Shown here: positions 21,659 through 30,169 of the stretch, piece by piece
Numbering within the stretch: position 1 is the stretch's first letter
How the letters are laid out: every line of letters begins with the position of its first letter
NCBI GenBank assembly: GCA_902631265.1
Contig: CACOXX010000002.1
Location: 1-64,000, forward strand
DNA: 64,000 bases
Direction of reading: 5' to 3'
DNA from: an uncultured Pelagibacteraceae bacterium
Lineage (GTDB): Bacteria; Pseudomonadota; Alphaproteobacteria; Pelagibacterales; Pelagibacteraceae
Made by a program: the position numbers and the translations under genes
The notes under the pieces: generated by a model
What the model was told of the DNA's origin: nothing
Seen by the model: only the letters and a program-made list of their open reading frames with translations
Database searches by the model: none

Positions 21659-22849
21659 TTACTCTATTATTTTCGTAACTACTCCTGCACCTACAGTTCT
21701 ACCACCTTCTCTAATCGCAAAGTTTAACTTTTCGCTCATAGCAATTGGTGTAATTAGTTTGACTGTAAACTTAGCATCATCACCTGGCATTACCATTTCA
21801 GTGCCTGAAGGTAATTCTACTTCACCAGTAACGTCTGTAGTTCTAAAATAAAACTGGGGTCTATATTTTGTAAAGAATGGAGTGTGTCTTCCACCCTCTT
21901 CTTTTTTCAAAACATAAGCCTGAGCCTCGAATTTCGTGTGAGGAGTTACAGATCCTGGCTTACATAATACTTGACCTCTTTCTACATCTGTTCTTTCAAC
22001 ACCTCTTAACAGAGCACCAATATTATCTCCTGCTTCTCCTGTATCGAGAATTTTTCTGAACATCTCAACACCAGTGCAAACTGATTTTTTTGTTTCTCTG
22101 ATACCGACTATTTCAATTTCTTCACCAGTTTTAACAACACCTTGTTCTACTCTTCCTGTAACGACTGTTCCTCTACCAGAAATTGAGAATACATCTTCAA
22201 CAGGCATTAAAAAAGGTTTGTCTTTTGGTCTGTCAGGTTGAGGAATAAAATCATCTACTGCTTTCATGAGTTCCATGATTGCGTTTTTTCCAATTGCATC
22301 ATCTTTACCTTCGACAGCCGCTAATGCAGATCCTTTAATAATTGGAGTTTTATCTCCTGGAAATTTATAAGAAGTTAATAATTCTTTAATTTCTTCTTCG
22401 ACCAAGTCAATCATTTCTTTATCATCCACTTGATCAACTTTGTTTAAGAAAACTACAATTGCTGGAACACCAACTTGTCTAGCTAAAAGAATGTGCTCTT
22501 TCGTTTGTGGCATTGGACCATCTGCTGCGTTTACAACAAGAATTGCTCCGTCCATTTGTGCTGCACCAGTAATCATATTTTTTACATAGTCAGCGTGACC
22601 TGGACAATCTACGTGTGCGTAGTGTCTTTTTTCAGTTTCATACTCAACATGAGCTGTTGAAATTGTAATACCTCTTTCTTTTTCTTCAGGGGCTTTATCA
22701 ATTTGGTCATAAGCTGTGAACTGTGCTCCACCTTTTTCTGATAACACTTTTGTTATTGCTGCAGTTAAAGTTGTTTTACCATGGTCTACGTGTCCAATTG
22801 TACCTATGTTACAATGTGGTTTACTTCTATTAAATTTTTCTTTCGACAT
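21659..22849 (-). CDS. tuf: Elongation factor Tu
   Basis: The 396-residue protein carries [15 protein letters not shown] (P-loop), [12 protein letters not shown] (G3) and NKVDQVDD (G4), followed by the two beta-barrel domains. EF-Tu delivers aminoacyl-tRNA to the ribosome. It is preceded by AAGGAT at Shine-Dalgarno distance and flanked by tRNA-Gly and tRNA-Trp. The fusA-rpsJ junction has no tuf copy, so this may be the only one in the genome. Confidence 0.99.
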   Translation of the reverse strand: MSKEKFNRSKPHCNIGTIGHVDHGKTTLTAAITKVLSEKGGAQFTAYDQIDKAPEEKERGITISTAHVEYETEKRHYAHVDCPGHADYVKNMITGAAQMDGAILVVNAADGPMPQTKEHILLARQVGVPAIVVFLNKVDQVDDKEMIDLVEEEIKELLTSYKFPGDKTPIIKGSALAAVEGKDDAIGKNAIMELMKAVDDFIPQPDRPKDKPFLMPVEDVFSISGRGTVVTGRVEQGVVKTGEEIEIVGIRETKKSVCTGVEMFRKILDTGEAGDNIGALLRGVERTDVERGQVLCKPGSVTPHTKFEAQAYVLKKEEGGRHTPFFTKYRPQFYFRTTDVTGEVELPSGTEMVMPGDDAKFTVKLITPIAMSEKLNFAIREGGRTVGAGVVTKIIE

Positions 22850-22885
22850 TCTTTTATCCTTACTTTTCTATTTGTTTTAATAATT

Positions 22886-22959
22886 TGGAGCGGGTAAAGG
22901 GAATCGAACCCTTACATCCAGCTTGGAAGGCTAGCGTTCTACCATTGAACTACACCCGC
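22886..22959 (-). tRNA. tRNA-Gly (anticodon TCC)
   Basis: The minus strand gives a 74-nt cloverleaf starting GCGGGTGTAGTTCAATGG and ending ACCCGCTCCA, with anticodon arm CTAGC-CTTCCAA-GCTGG and CCA encoded. It lies between tRNA-Tyr and tuf, the same order as glyT ahead of tufB in E. coli. Confidence 0.97.
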
Positions 22960-22998
22960 AAAACCAAGTTAACACTCCAATTGTTTAAATGTTTTGAA

Positions 22999-23084
<86 letters not shown>

Positions 23085-23092
23085 TAAAATAT

Positions 23093-23109
23093 AGGGGAAA
23101 GCGTCCCCT
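23093..23109 (-). promoter_or_regulatory. Hairpin between the tuf-operon promoter and tRNA-Tyr
   Basis: The minus strand reads AGGGGA-CGCTT-TCCCCT, a 6-bp GC-rich stem followed by ATATTTTA. It stands out in an AT-rich region. It could be a weak attenuator or a processing signal for the 5' end of tRNA-Tyr. The U-tract is interrupted, so a strong terminator is unlikely. Confidence 0.4.
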
Positions 23110-23138
23110 TGTTCAAAAAACCTTTAAACAACAGGGGT

Positions 23139-23166
23139 TTTATATATTTTTATTAAACAATTGCAA
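23139..23166 (-). promoter_or_regulatory. Predicted promoter of the tRNA-Tyr/tRNA-Gly/tuf run
   Basis: The minus strand shows -35 TTGCAA (23161-23166), a 16-bp spacer and -10 TATAAA (23139-23144). The next bases are ACCCCTG, a GC-rich discriminator in an otherwise A/T-only promoter. GC-rich discriminators mark stringently controlled stable-RNA promoters in enterics. The start site would be near 23132, about 50 nt before tRNA-Tyr. Confidence 0.6.
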
Positions 23167-23218
23167 TATGTGAAATAATAAGAAAATACTAAAAAAATTA
23201 GGTAAAAATGCAGAAAAT

Positions 23219-23965
23219 ATGACTAATACAAACTTTTTTATTGTTGGAAAGCATCCTGTAATGGAAGCTCTAAAAAACCCTCAAAGAAAGGTATTGAGAC
23301 TATTTTTAACTGAAGAAAGTAAAAAGAATATTCACAGATTAAGTCCAAAAAGAAATTTACTAAAAGACGTGAAGGTTTTTTTTAAAACAAAAAAAGAATT
23401 AGATAAATATTGTAAAAATGAGCAAATTCTACATCAGGGATACGTTGCGGAAGTTGAGAAATTAGAAGAAAAAAGTTTAAAAGAATTTATTAAAACTAAA
23501 AGCAATGTAACTTTAGCTTGTTTAGATGGTGTAACGGATCCGAGAAATATTGGTTCGGTAATAAGAAGTGCTACGTCATTTAATATTGATGGAATTATTG
23601 TAAAAGAAAGATTATTCCCTGAAAGTAGCAAATCTATGTATAAAGCTAGTTCTGGTTCAATTGAGTACATCAACATTTTTAAAGTCGCAAATATAAATAG
23701 TACATTAAAATTTCTTAGAGAAAAAAATTTTTGGGTTTATGGTTTTTCATCAGATGGTAGTGAAGATTTCACAAGTTATGACTGGAAAGGTAATAATGTG
23801 CTTTTGTTTGGATCTGAGGGACATGGATTAAAAGAAAAAACATCAAAATATATTGATTATCCCGTAAAAATAAAAATAAACGATAAAATTGAAAGTTTAA
23901 ACATTGCAAATAGTGCCTCTGTTGTTTTTTTTCATATAAACAAAGCAAAAAAAAATCTTGATTAG
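23219..23965 (+). CDS. rlmB: SpoU-family 23S rRNA 2'-O-methyltransferase (RlmB-like)
   Basis: The 248-residue protein has an N-terminal substrate-binding domain (GKHPVMEALKN) and a SPOUT knotted methyltransferase domain. The three SpoU motifs are LDGVTDPRNIGSVIRSA, LLFGSEGHGLKE and SLNIANSASVVFF. RlmB methylates G2251 of 23S rRNA in E. coli; the exact target here is inferred. It is transcribed divergently from the tuf cluster and followed by tRNA-Thr. Confidence 0.9.
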   Translation: MTNTNFFIVGKHPVMEALKNPQRKVLRLFLTEESKKNIHRLSPKRNLLKDVKVFFKTKKELDKYCKNEQILHQGYVAEVEKLEEKSLKEFIKTKSNVTLACLDGVTDPRNIGSVIRSATSFNIDGIIVKERLFPESSKSMYKASSGSIEYINIFKVANINSTLKFLREKNFWVYGFSSDGSEDFTSYDWKGNNVLLFGSEGHGLKEKTSKYIDYPVKIKINDKIESLNIANSASVVFFHINKAKKNLD

Positions 23966-23985
23966 TAATAAAATTATTATATTAA
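23958..23985 (+). promoter_or_regulatory. Candidate tRNA-Thr promoter
   Basis: TTGATT (23958-23963, overlapping the rlmB stop codon), a 16-bp spacer and TATTAA (23980-23985) lie just before tRNA-Thr. A start about 7 nt later would fall almost at the mature 5' end. The region is so AT-rich that a chance match is possible, and tRNA-Thr could equally be read from rlmB. Confidence 0.35.
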
Positions 23986-23993
23986 AAGTCTAT

Positions 23994-24069
23994 GCCCTTG
24001 TAGCTCAGCTGGTAGAGCAATTGATTTGTAATCAATAGGTCCGCGGTTCGAGTCCGTGCGGGGGCACCA
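23994..24069 (+). tRNA. tRNA-Thr (anticodon TGT)
   Basis: The plus strand gives a 76-nt cloverleaf: GCCCTTGTAGCTCAGC start, anticodon arm ATTGA-TTTGTAA-TCAAT, T arm GCGGTTCGAGTCCGTGC and an encoded CCA. It ends one base before the stop codon of the convergent nadK. E. coli has a tRNA-Thr(TGT) in the same tRNA-tuf neighbourhood, there on the same strand. Confidence 0.97.
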
Positions 24070-24070
24070 C

Positions 24071-24838
24071 TTAAAGTTCTTTTCTTAATTTTTCAATACT
24101 TATTTTTTTTTGAAGACTTCTATTCTTGTCATACATTAAACTAAATTGAATATTTTTGTTTTTTTTTATTGTAATTTGTTTGGCATTTCTAACTTCAAAA
24201 TTATCTGCTACAGCACTTATAGGCCTTTTAGCAGGATTAAGATTTCTAATTGTAATTTGAGAGTTATCATTAACTATTCTAGGCTTCCATCTTCTTGGCC
24301 TAAATGCACTTATTGGTGCAATTGATAATTGTTTAGAATTTAAACTTAATATTGGGCCGTGTACTGAAAGATTATAAGCGGTGCTTCCGGCTGGAGTGGA
24401 TACAAGTACACCATCAGAAATTAATTCTTTAATAATTTGTTTTTTACCTTGATTTATTTTTAAAGATGCTGCTTGTCTACTTTGTCTGAGTATTGAGACT
24501 TCATTTATTGCAATCCCTTTTTTTGTAGTTCCATTCTTTGTTTTTACCCTCATAGTCAATGGAGATATCTTAATTTTTTTTGCTTGGAAAATTTTTTTGT
24601 ATGTTTTGTCTTTATTAAATCTATTCATTAAAAATCCATAATTCCCAGAATTTATTCCGTAGAAAGGTTTTTTTAATCTATAATTCTTTTTTAAAGTTTG
24701 AAGCATAAAACCATCTCCACCAATAACAATTATTAAAGATGATTTTTTTAAGGAACTAGACTTAATTTTGTTTGTTAAGAAATTTTTAATTTTAAGTGAT
24801 TTATTATTTATATCACTAATAATGTGGACTTTTTTCAT
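24071..24838 (-). CDS. nadK: NAD kinase
   Basis: This 255-residue protein phosphorylates NAD to NADP in the cytosol. It contains the GGDG motif (residues 40-43), NSGNYGFL, and the NAD-binding segment DGVLVSTPAGSTAYNLS. The length is somewhat below the E. coli enzyme (292). Its start abuts the upstream glycosyltransferase-like gene, so the two are probably co-transcribed. The 3' end is 1 nt from tRNA-Thr. Confidence 0.93.
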   Translation of the reverse strand: MKKVHIISDINNKSLKIKNFLTNKIKSSSLKKSSLIIVIGGDGFMLQTLKKNYRLKKPFYGINSGNYGFLMNRFNKDKTYKKIFQAKKIKISPLTMRVKTKNGTTKKGIAINEVSILRQSRQAASLKINQGKKQIIKELISDGVLVSTPAGSTAYNLSVHGPILSLNSKQLSIAPISAFRPRRWKPRIVNDNSQITIRNLNPAKRPISAVADNFEVRNAKQITIKKNKNIQFSLMYDKNRSLQKKISIEKLRKEL

Positions 24839-25591
24839 TTAATTTTTTTTAAGATTGAATGACGGTGACCCATAAAAACTAAATTTACCTAAGTGACTTA
24901 GTTCAGAAGTTAAATCAGCAAAAATTTTTCCACCTATATCTCTCCACAATGTTGAAAAATAAAAATCCTCAGATAGGTAATTAACATTTCCTTTTTTGTC
25001 TTTATAATTTCCTACTTTAAAAAAGTCATAACAGTTATCTGAACCCGATAATATGGAACTTGGTCGTGGAGTAAATTTTAGATCTGAATAATTGTCCTTT
25101 AATTTTAAAAAAACTTCTTTTTTAATCAACATAAATCCAGTTGCGCCCTCTTTGACCTCTGTAAAACCATTGGATAACTTTATTTTTGAAGGATCAATGA
25201 AATTTACATTATAGTTCATTAAATTTTGAGGTTTAACAGTTTTGCTATCTAGTGATTTTAATCTTTCCCAATTAATCCCCTTAGTTGGATAAACACCACA
25301 AACCAAATCTTTATTAAAATCCAATAATCTCTCAAAATTTTTATGACTAAATCCTATGTCTGCATCTAAAAAAAATAAATGAGTTCCACCAAATTCTTCA
25401 TCATCTAAAAATTTTGTAACTATTGTATTTCTTGCTCGTGATACTAAAGAGTCTTTTGAAATAAAATAAAATTTATACGCTATATTTTTTTTACTAAACC
25501 ATTGAATAAGATCAATTATTCCAGTTAATGTGATATGAGAAATATTTCCCTCATACAAAGGCATGCCGATAAATATTTTCTGTTTACTCAT
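24839..25591 (-). CDS. Putative GT-A fold glycosyltransferase
   Basis: The 250-residue protein starts KIFIGMPLYEGNIS and has a FFLDADIGF segment with Asp76-x-Asp78, the likely metal/nucleotide-sugar site of a GT-A fold. SRARNTIVTKFL and EGATGFMLIKK also resemble this group. It has no signal peptide or membrane span. The start is 9 nt after tRNA-Leu and no Shine-Dalgarno is visible (TAAAAATAA before ATG). Donor and acceptor are unknown; similar proteins occur in surface-polysaccharide and phage contexts. Confidence 0.6.
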   Translation of the reverse strand: MSKQKIFIGMPLYEGNISHITLTGIIDLIQWFSKKNIAYKFYFISKDSLVSRARNTIVTKFLDDEEFGGTHLFFLDADIGFSHKNFERLLDFNKDLVCGVYPTKGINWERLKSLDSKTVKPQNLMNYNVNFIDPSKIKLSNGFTEVKEGATGFMLIKKEVFLKLKDNYSDLKFTPRPSSILSGSDNCYDFFKVGNYKDKKGNVNYLSEDFYFSTLWRDIGGKIFADLTSELSHLGKFSFYGSPSFNLKKN

Positions 25592-25600
25592 TTATTTTTA

Positions 25601-25686
25601 TGGTGCCCTCGGCCAGACTCGAACTGGCACTCCCAAAAGGGCAAGGATTTTAAGTCCTTTGTGTCTACCAATTTCACCACGAGGGC
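25601..25686 (-). tRNA. tRNA-Leu (anticodon TAA)
   Basis: The minus strand folds as an 86-nt class II tRNA beginning GCCCTCGTGGTGAAATTGG. Its anticodon arm is AAGGA-CTTAAAA-TCCTT, it has a long variable arm, and CCA is encoded. It lies 9 nt before the start codon of the glycosyltransferase-like gene and about 90 nt after the large membrane protein gene, all on the same strand. Confidence 0.97.
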
Positions 25687-25775
25687 ATTCATCATTATCA
25701 TTAGTGTTTATGCTAATATTTATAATTCAACAAGTCTTATAAGTAAATTTTTTTTATTTATCTGTTAGTTATAAG

Positions 25776-28181
25776 TTATCTTGCTAATCTCAGTTTACTC
25801 GATGAGATATAAGCCATCAAATAAAAAAATATTGCCAGTAAGTATAAAAATTTAAAGCCAAAATACATAGAGTTATATTCTAATAAACCACCAACGATTG
25901 CGCCTAATATATTGCATGATAGAGCGTTGGCTGTTGATCCATATCTTACTAACTCTTTCGAAAAAGCTAATCCTGAAAAAAATACGGGAAATGTTAAAAC
26001 TATTGGAATTAAAAATTTTAAAAGGATAATTGGATAACTGTAAAAATTTATAAATGTTACTGAATAACTTAAAAAAAGAGATAGAATTAAAAAAAAATAA
26101 ATCTGATTTATACTTATTTTAATGCCTTTAATTATAAATAAGTTGGCTAAGTAAGCCATAGATAAAATGGCTGTAATTACAATGCTCACTACAAACCAAG
26201 TACTACCGTAAATTTTTGCAAGTTCGGTTATGCCCTTGGTCTCCATTAACATAAAACCAACACCAAGGAAAAAACTTGGAAAAGAAAATTTACTCAAACT
26301 CATTTTTGTTAAATTTTTTAAAAAAAACCACGATATTAAAAAAATTACTGAAATTAATACAACGTAAGAAACTGGATAAATTCTGTAAGACATGTAAAAA
26401 AATGGCCAATCATCTGTTGAGACATCAACATCTTCATAATATTTTAGATCTTTAAATACGTTTGTTTCAACAAAATTTGACTTTGATAAGTCTAAGGAAA
26501 GGTCATTATTGGATACAACAAATGAGTAAATGCCTTCTATAAAATTTTTATCATCTGTATTATGAAATCTTGTCAAAATTTTAGGCTCTTTATCAAAATT
26601 CATTTTTAACATTTTAAAGATTTTATTACCCATTTGCTCGGTGGATACGGCGAAACTTAAAAACATAACGCCATTTTCTTTCAATTTTTTTCTTGCTTCA
26701 TAAAAAGACTCTACAGTATAAACATAGCTATCAAGTCTTACACCTCCTTTAGAAGATAAATTTGCATGAGAGTCTAAGACGCTATAAACAATTAAATCAT
26801 ATTTTTTATCAATTTCTTTTATAAAGTTTCTCGCATCATTAATGATTAACTTTACTCTTGGATTCTTATACGGGTTTTCAGGATGGAATTTTTCTCCTAA
26901 ATTAGCAACTAATGGATCTATTTCTACCGCATCAATATTTCCTTTTGAGTATCTAATTGCAGTAGCAACATCGTTACCAGTACCACTTCCAACTATTAAT
27001 ATATCTTTAAAATCATAATTTGTAGAAGTGAAAGGAATTATATAAAATTTATGCCATCCTGCATTTTTTTTTTGGTTTATTTCATTAGATAAATCTATTG
27101 GTGTTTGTAACCATATATTGTTTGATTGTACTGTGATCGGGGTAAGTTGATCATTATTAAATTTCACAGAAACATTTTGATAAGGAGAGTGTAGATCCAT
27201 TTTACTAGTATCATTAAATATATTTAAACTCAAAATCAGTATTACAAATGTAAGACAACTAAATTTTATATTCAATTTAAGATTAAATTGAAAAAAAATT
27301 AAAATTGAAAAAGAAATAACTAACCAAATTGTAGGTCCTGTCCAAAGAAATGAGAGTAACGTAAATAAACCTATTCCCGCAATAGCACCTATCAAATCAT
27401 AACTGTATGCTTTTAAGGGATCAGTGTTTAACATTAATCTTGCCACTAAATGTCCTAAAGGAATAAATGCTACTGCATTAAATAAAAAGATTACTGAAAT
27501 AAAAAAATAAATTAACATTATATGCAATGATCCTACTGCAATTGATTGACCCATATTCCATATTTCCGAAATAGGATTTTGAAAAAAAAGAGTTATTGGA
27601 GTATCTTTAAGTATATACATAAATGAAACTTGAAGAGCTACTAAAGGAAATGTCCAGTTTAAAGAATACAATCTTACCTTAGAAAAAGAATAGCCAATTC
27701 CTAGCCCTAAAAAACAAGACAAAAGACTTAAGTTTTTAAAATATGCAAATAATTGAAAGTATGAAGAATGAATTCTAATAATTGCCAATTCAAGAAATAA
27801 GCCTAATCCTGCAGCTAGAGCAATCAAAACATATATATTATTTTTAAGAAATTCAGGTTTAAATTCGTTTAATTGAAAAAAATCATAAAACTTGTTTGAA
27901 AAAATAATTTTTCTTGAATTTAATAAAAAAAAAATCATTAACAAAAAGAAAAAGAATCCAATCATAACTTTGAAGTATTCTCTATCTACAGAGATTATTA
28001 ACTCCTTAATACGATCACTTGTTTCTGATTTTATTACTGCCTCTAAAATACTGTCCAAACCGCTATTATATAATGATAAAAAAGGTTGTCCCGCAGATAA
28101 AATATAACTAACAATTACAATAGAAAAAAAAATTAATGTTAAGTTAATAAAGTTTTTTTTAATCTTTGAGTTTTTGAGCAT
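25776..28181 (-). CDS. Membrane protein with spermidine-synthase-like domain
   Basis: This 801-residue protein has an N-terminal set of hydrophobic segments (within about 10-320) and a soluble Rossmann domain (about 340-570). A C-terminal set of spans follows (about 610-790). The soluble part has the SAM-binding type motif DILIVGSGTGNDVATA (about 393), the acidic DAVEIDPLVA and DARNFIKE, resembling spermidine/spermine synthases. Such fusions are widespread and mostly uncharacterised. Whether it makes a polyamine or methylates something is not known. It runs divergently from a GT4-like gene 29 bp away. Confidence 0.7.
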   Translation of the reverse strand: MLKNSKIKKNFINLTLIFFSIVIVSYILSAGQPFLSLYNSGLDSILEAVIKSETSDRIKELIISVDREYFKVMIGFFFFLLMIFFLLNSRKIIFSNKFYDFFQLNEFKPEFLKNNIYVLIALAAGLGLFLELAIIRIHSSYFQLFAYFKNLSLLSCFLGLGIGYSFSKVRLYSLNWTFPLVALQVSFMYILKDTPITLFFQNPISEIWNMGQSIAVGSLHIMLIYFFISVIFLFNAVAFIPLGHLVARLMLNTDPLKAYSYDLIGAIAGIGLFTLLSFLWTGPTIWLVISFSILIFFQFNLKLNIKFSCLTFVILILSLNIFNDTSKMDLHSPYQNVSVKFNNDQLTPITVQSNNIWLQTPIDLSNEINQKKNAGWHKFYIIPFTSTNYDFKDILIVGSGTGNDVATAIRYSKGNIDAVEIDPLVANLGEKFHPENPYKNPRVKLIINDARNFIKEIDKKYDLIVYSVLDSHANLSSKGGVRLDSYVYTVESFYEARKKLKENGVMFLSFAVSTEQMGNKIFKMLKMNFDKEPKILTRFHNTDDKNFIEGIYSFVVSNNDLSLDLSKSNFVETNVFKDLKYYEDVDVSTDDWPFFYMSYRIYPVSYVVLISVIFLISWFFLKNLTKMSLSKFSFPSFFLGVGFMLMETKGITELAKIYGSTWFVVSIVITAILSMAYLANLFIIKGIKISINQIYFFLILSLFLSYSVTFINFYSYPIILLKFLIPIVLTFPVFFSGLAFSKELVRYGSTANALSCNILGAIVGGLLEYNSMYFGFKFLYLLAIFFYLMAYISSSKLRLAR

Positions 28182-28210
28182 TTAAGTTAGCTTAATACAT
28201 TATTTTTATT

Positions 28211-29170
28211 ATGGCGGCAATTATTTCAGGAAAGTTAATTAAATTAGGAGCAAGTCAAAATGCTGTTGGTGGGACTGAATTGCTCGCTGAAAGATTGGCT
28301 AAAGGCACAAAAAAAGAACTCTTTAGAGACATAAATATTATATTTAATAGACCTGAGTTATATGAGGGTTATTTGTCTAAAGGTAAGAATATCTTTAATT
28401 TCCAAGATTTGCCTAATGATAGAATGTACAAAAAATTCTTTGAAAGTGAAATGATTAATAAATTTTCACATTTCGTTTTCAATAGCGAATATCAGAAAGA
28501 AGAGTTTTGTAAAAAATTTAATTTTAAAGAAAAAAGTGTTTCAGTAATAAAAAATTCCATCAATCCAATTGAAATAAAACAAAAAAAATATAATGGAAAA
28601 GTAATTTTAATTTATCATACTACGCCACATAGAGGTTTAGAGCTTCTAGCACATTGTTTTCCAAAAATATTAGCCGAAAATGACAAAGTTTATTTAAAAG
28701 TTTTTTCAAGTCTTAAAATTTATGGTTGGGATGAAAAAGATAAAGTATTTGAACCTCTTTACAAAAAATTAAGAGATATGAAAAATGTAGAATATAACTC
28801 AAATGTTTCTAATGAGGAAATTAGAAAACAACTAGTAAATTCACATATTTTCGCATATCCAAATATTTGGCCTGAGTCATCTTGCATATCAGCAATTGAA
28901 GCTATGAGCGCTAAAAATTTATTGGTGCTACCTAACCTTGCGGCTCTTAAAGAAACCGCTAACAAAAGTAAATTTTTATACAAATTCACTGATAATTCTT
29001 CAGATCACATTTACACTTTTCAAAAAGAGTTAACCCGAGCGATTCAATATGTCCAAAAACAGTCAGAGGATTATAAGTCTCATTTAGATGAATTAAAAAT
29101 TTACGCTGATAAAAACTATAATTTAAATGAGTATTTAAAAAAATGGGAACAGGTTCTTTCTAATAAATAA
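28211..29170 (+). CDS. Putative GT-B (GT4-like) glycosyltransferase
   Basis: The 319-residue protein has the N-terminal acceptor-side motif GGTELLAERLAKG and a C-terminal donor-binding region (YHTTPHRGLELL; PESSCISAIEAMSAKNLLVLPN with the E-x7-E-like acidic positions). It therefore resembles family 4 glycosyltransferases. It is a lone plus-strand gene between two minus-strand blocks, with 3 nt to the convergent azlD. The substrate is unknown; a role in surface glycan synthesis is an inference. Confidence 0.65.
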   Translation: MAAIISGKLIKLGASQNAVGGTELLAERLAKGTKKELFRDINIIFNRPELYEGYLSKGKNIFNFQDLPNDRMYKKFFESEMINKFSHFVFNSEYQKEEFCKKFNFKEKSVSVIKNSINPIEIKQKKYNGKVILIYHTTPHRGLELLAHCFPKILAENDKVYLKVFSSLKIYGWDEKDKVFEPLYKKLRDMKNVEYNSNVSNEEIRKQLVNSHIFAYPNIWPESSCISAIEAMSAKNLLVLPNLAALKETANKSKFLYKFTDNSSDHIYTFQKELTRAIQYVQKQSEDYKSHLDELKIYADKNYNLNEYLKKWEQVLSNK

Positions 29171-29173
29171 CCT

Positions 29174-29485
29174 TCAGAAAACAAATATTAAAAACCAATA
29201 AGACGCTAATCCTGATGCAATAGTAAGAATTACGTTTCTTGAAAAAAATCCAACAAATACTGCAGTAAGAGCACCATATATTTTTGGATCTGTGATTGTT
29301 ACTAATGTTCCATAATCATCTAAAAAAATCCCCGGAAAAATGATAGACGGAAAAACAACTGAGGGCACATAATTTAAAATTTTTCTAAAATTTTCATTAA
29401 AAAAATCTTTATCTATTAATGTAATCATTGCCATTCTAGTTAGGTAAGTAATAAATCCTGCAATAAATATTGAAGTCCAAGTCAT
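29174..29485 (-). CDS. azlD: AzlD-family branched-chain amino acid export subunit
   Basis: The 103-residue protein is almost entirely hydrophobic with three or four predicted spans, a typical AzlD profile (IAGFITYLTRMAMITL, ALTAVFVGFFSRNVILTIASGLASYWFL). AzlD works with AzlC in the inner membrane to export branched-chain or related amino acids. Its start overlaps the azlC stop by 4 nt. Confidence 0.85.
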   Translation of the reverse strand: MTWTSIFIAGFITYLTRMAMITLIDKDFFNENFRKILNYVPSVVFPSIIFPGIFLDDYGTLVTITDPKIYGALTAVFVGFFSRNVILTIASGLASYWFLIFVF

Positions 29486-30168
29486 TTTTTAAATTTTAAT
29501 ATTAAAAAAGCTGCTAACAGGCCAATTATAGGTGATATTAAAATGTAAGATTTAAACGGTGCATTATAAAAAAAGATTGCAGCTAAACCTGAAACAATCA
29601 TTACAATCAAATGATCCAATTTTCTTAATTCATTTATTATAATTGCTATAAACGTTAAAGGTATTGCAAATTTTAATCCTAATTCTTCAGGAACAATTGA
29701 TCCAAGAAATATTCCTATAATTGTAGCAATCTGCCAACAAAACCAAAGAATAATTCCAGATCCCATCAAATGGTAATAATTAAAACTTTGCTCACTATTT
29801 TTTTTTAAATAAACATTTGAAACTGCAAATCCCTGATCAACAATAAAATACGAAATAAAAAGTTTTTTAATTAATGATAACTTATCTAAGTATCTAGATA
29901 AAACAGCGCCATACAATAAGTGTCTGGAATTTATCACTCCAACTGAAGTAATAGCTATGAGAGATGAAGCTCCACCTGATAACAATTGTAAAAATACAAT
30001 TTGTGAGGCACCACCAAAGATTATTAATGATGTGGCATAAGTCATGATTGGATCAAAACCTAATTCAATACCAATTGCACCAAATATTATACCAAAAGGA
30101 ATAACTGAGAGTAAATGTGGTGCTACATCAAAAAATCCTATCTTAAAGATTTGAAATTTTGATAACAT
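29482..30168 (-). CDS. azlC: AzlC-family amino acid exporter subunit
   Basis: The 228-residue membrane protein has the AzlC features: SVIPFGIIFGAIGIELGFDPIMTYATSLIIFGGASQIVFLQLL near the start and the SRHLLYGAVLSRYL segment. It has about seven hydrophobic spans. Together with AzlD it forms a two-component exporter such as the valine exporter YgaZH. The substrate here is inferred from the family only. Confidence 0.87.
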   Translation of the reverse strand: MLSKFQIFKIGFFDVAPHLLSVIPFGIIFGAIGIELGFDPIMTYATSLIIFGGASQIVFLQLLSGGASSLIAITSVGVINSRHLLYGAVLSRYLDKLSLIKKLFISYFIVDQGFAVSNVYLKKNSEQSFNYYHLMGSGIILWFCWQIATIIGIFLGSIVPEELGLKFAIPLTFIAIIINELRKLDHLIVMIVSGLAAIFFYNAPFKSYILISPIIGLLAAFLILKFKK

Positions 30169-30169
30169 C

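Noticed and set aside
21543-21851. Plus-strand ORF of 102 aa beginning MGFSFFILHYFGRSGGNRTPN
   Set aside because: It is antisense to tRNA-Trp and the end of tuf; the GNRTPN-like text comes from the tRNA T arm.
25535-25768. Plus-strand ORF of 77 aa across tRNA-Leu
   Set aside because: It reads the antisense of tRNA-Leu and the start of the glycosyltransferase gene and has no domain or Shine-Dalgarno.
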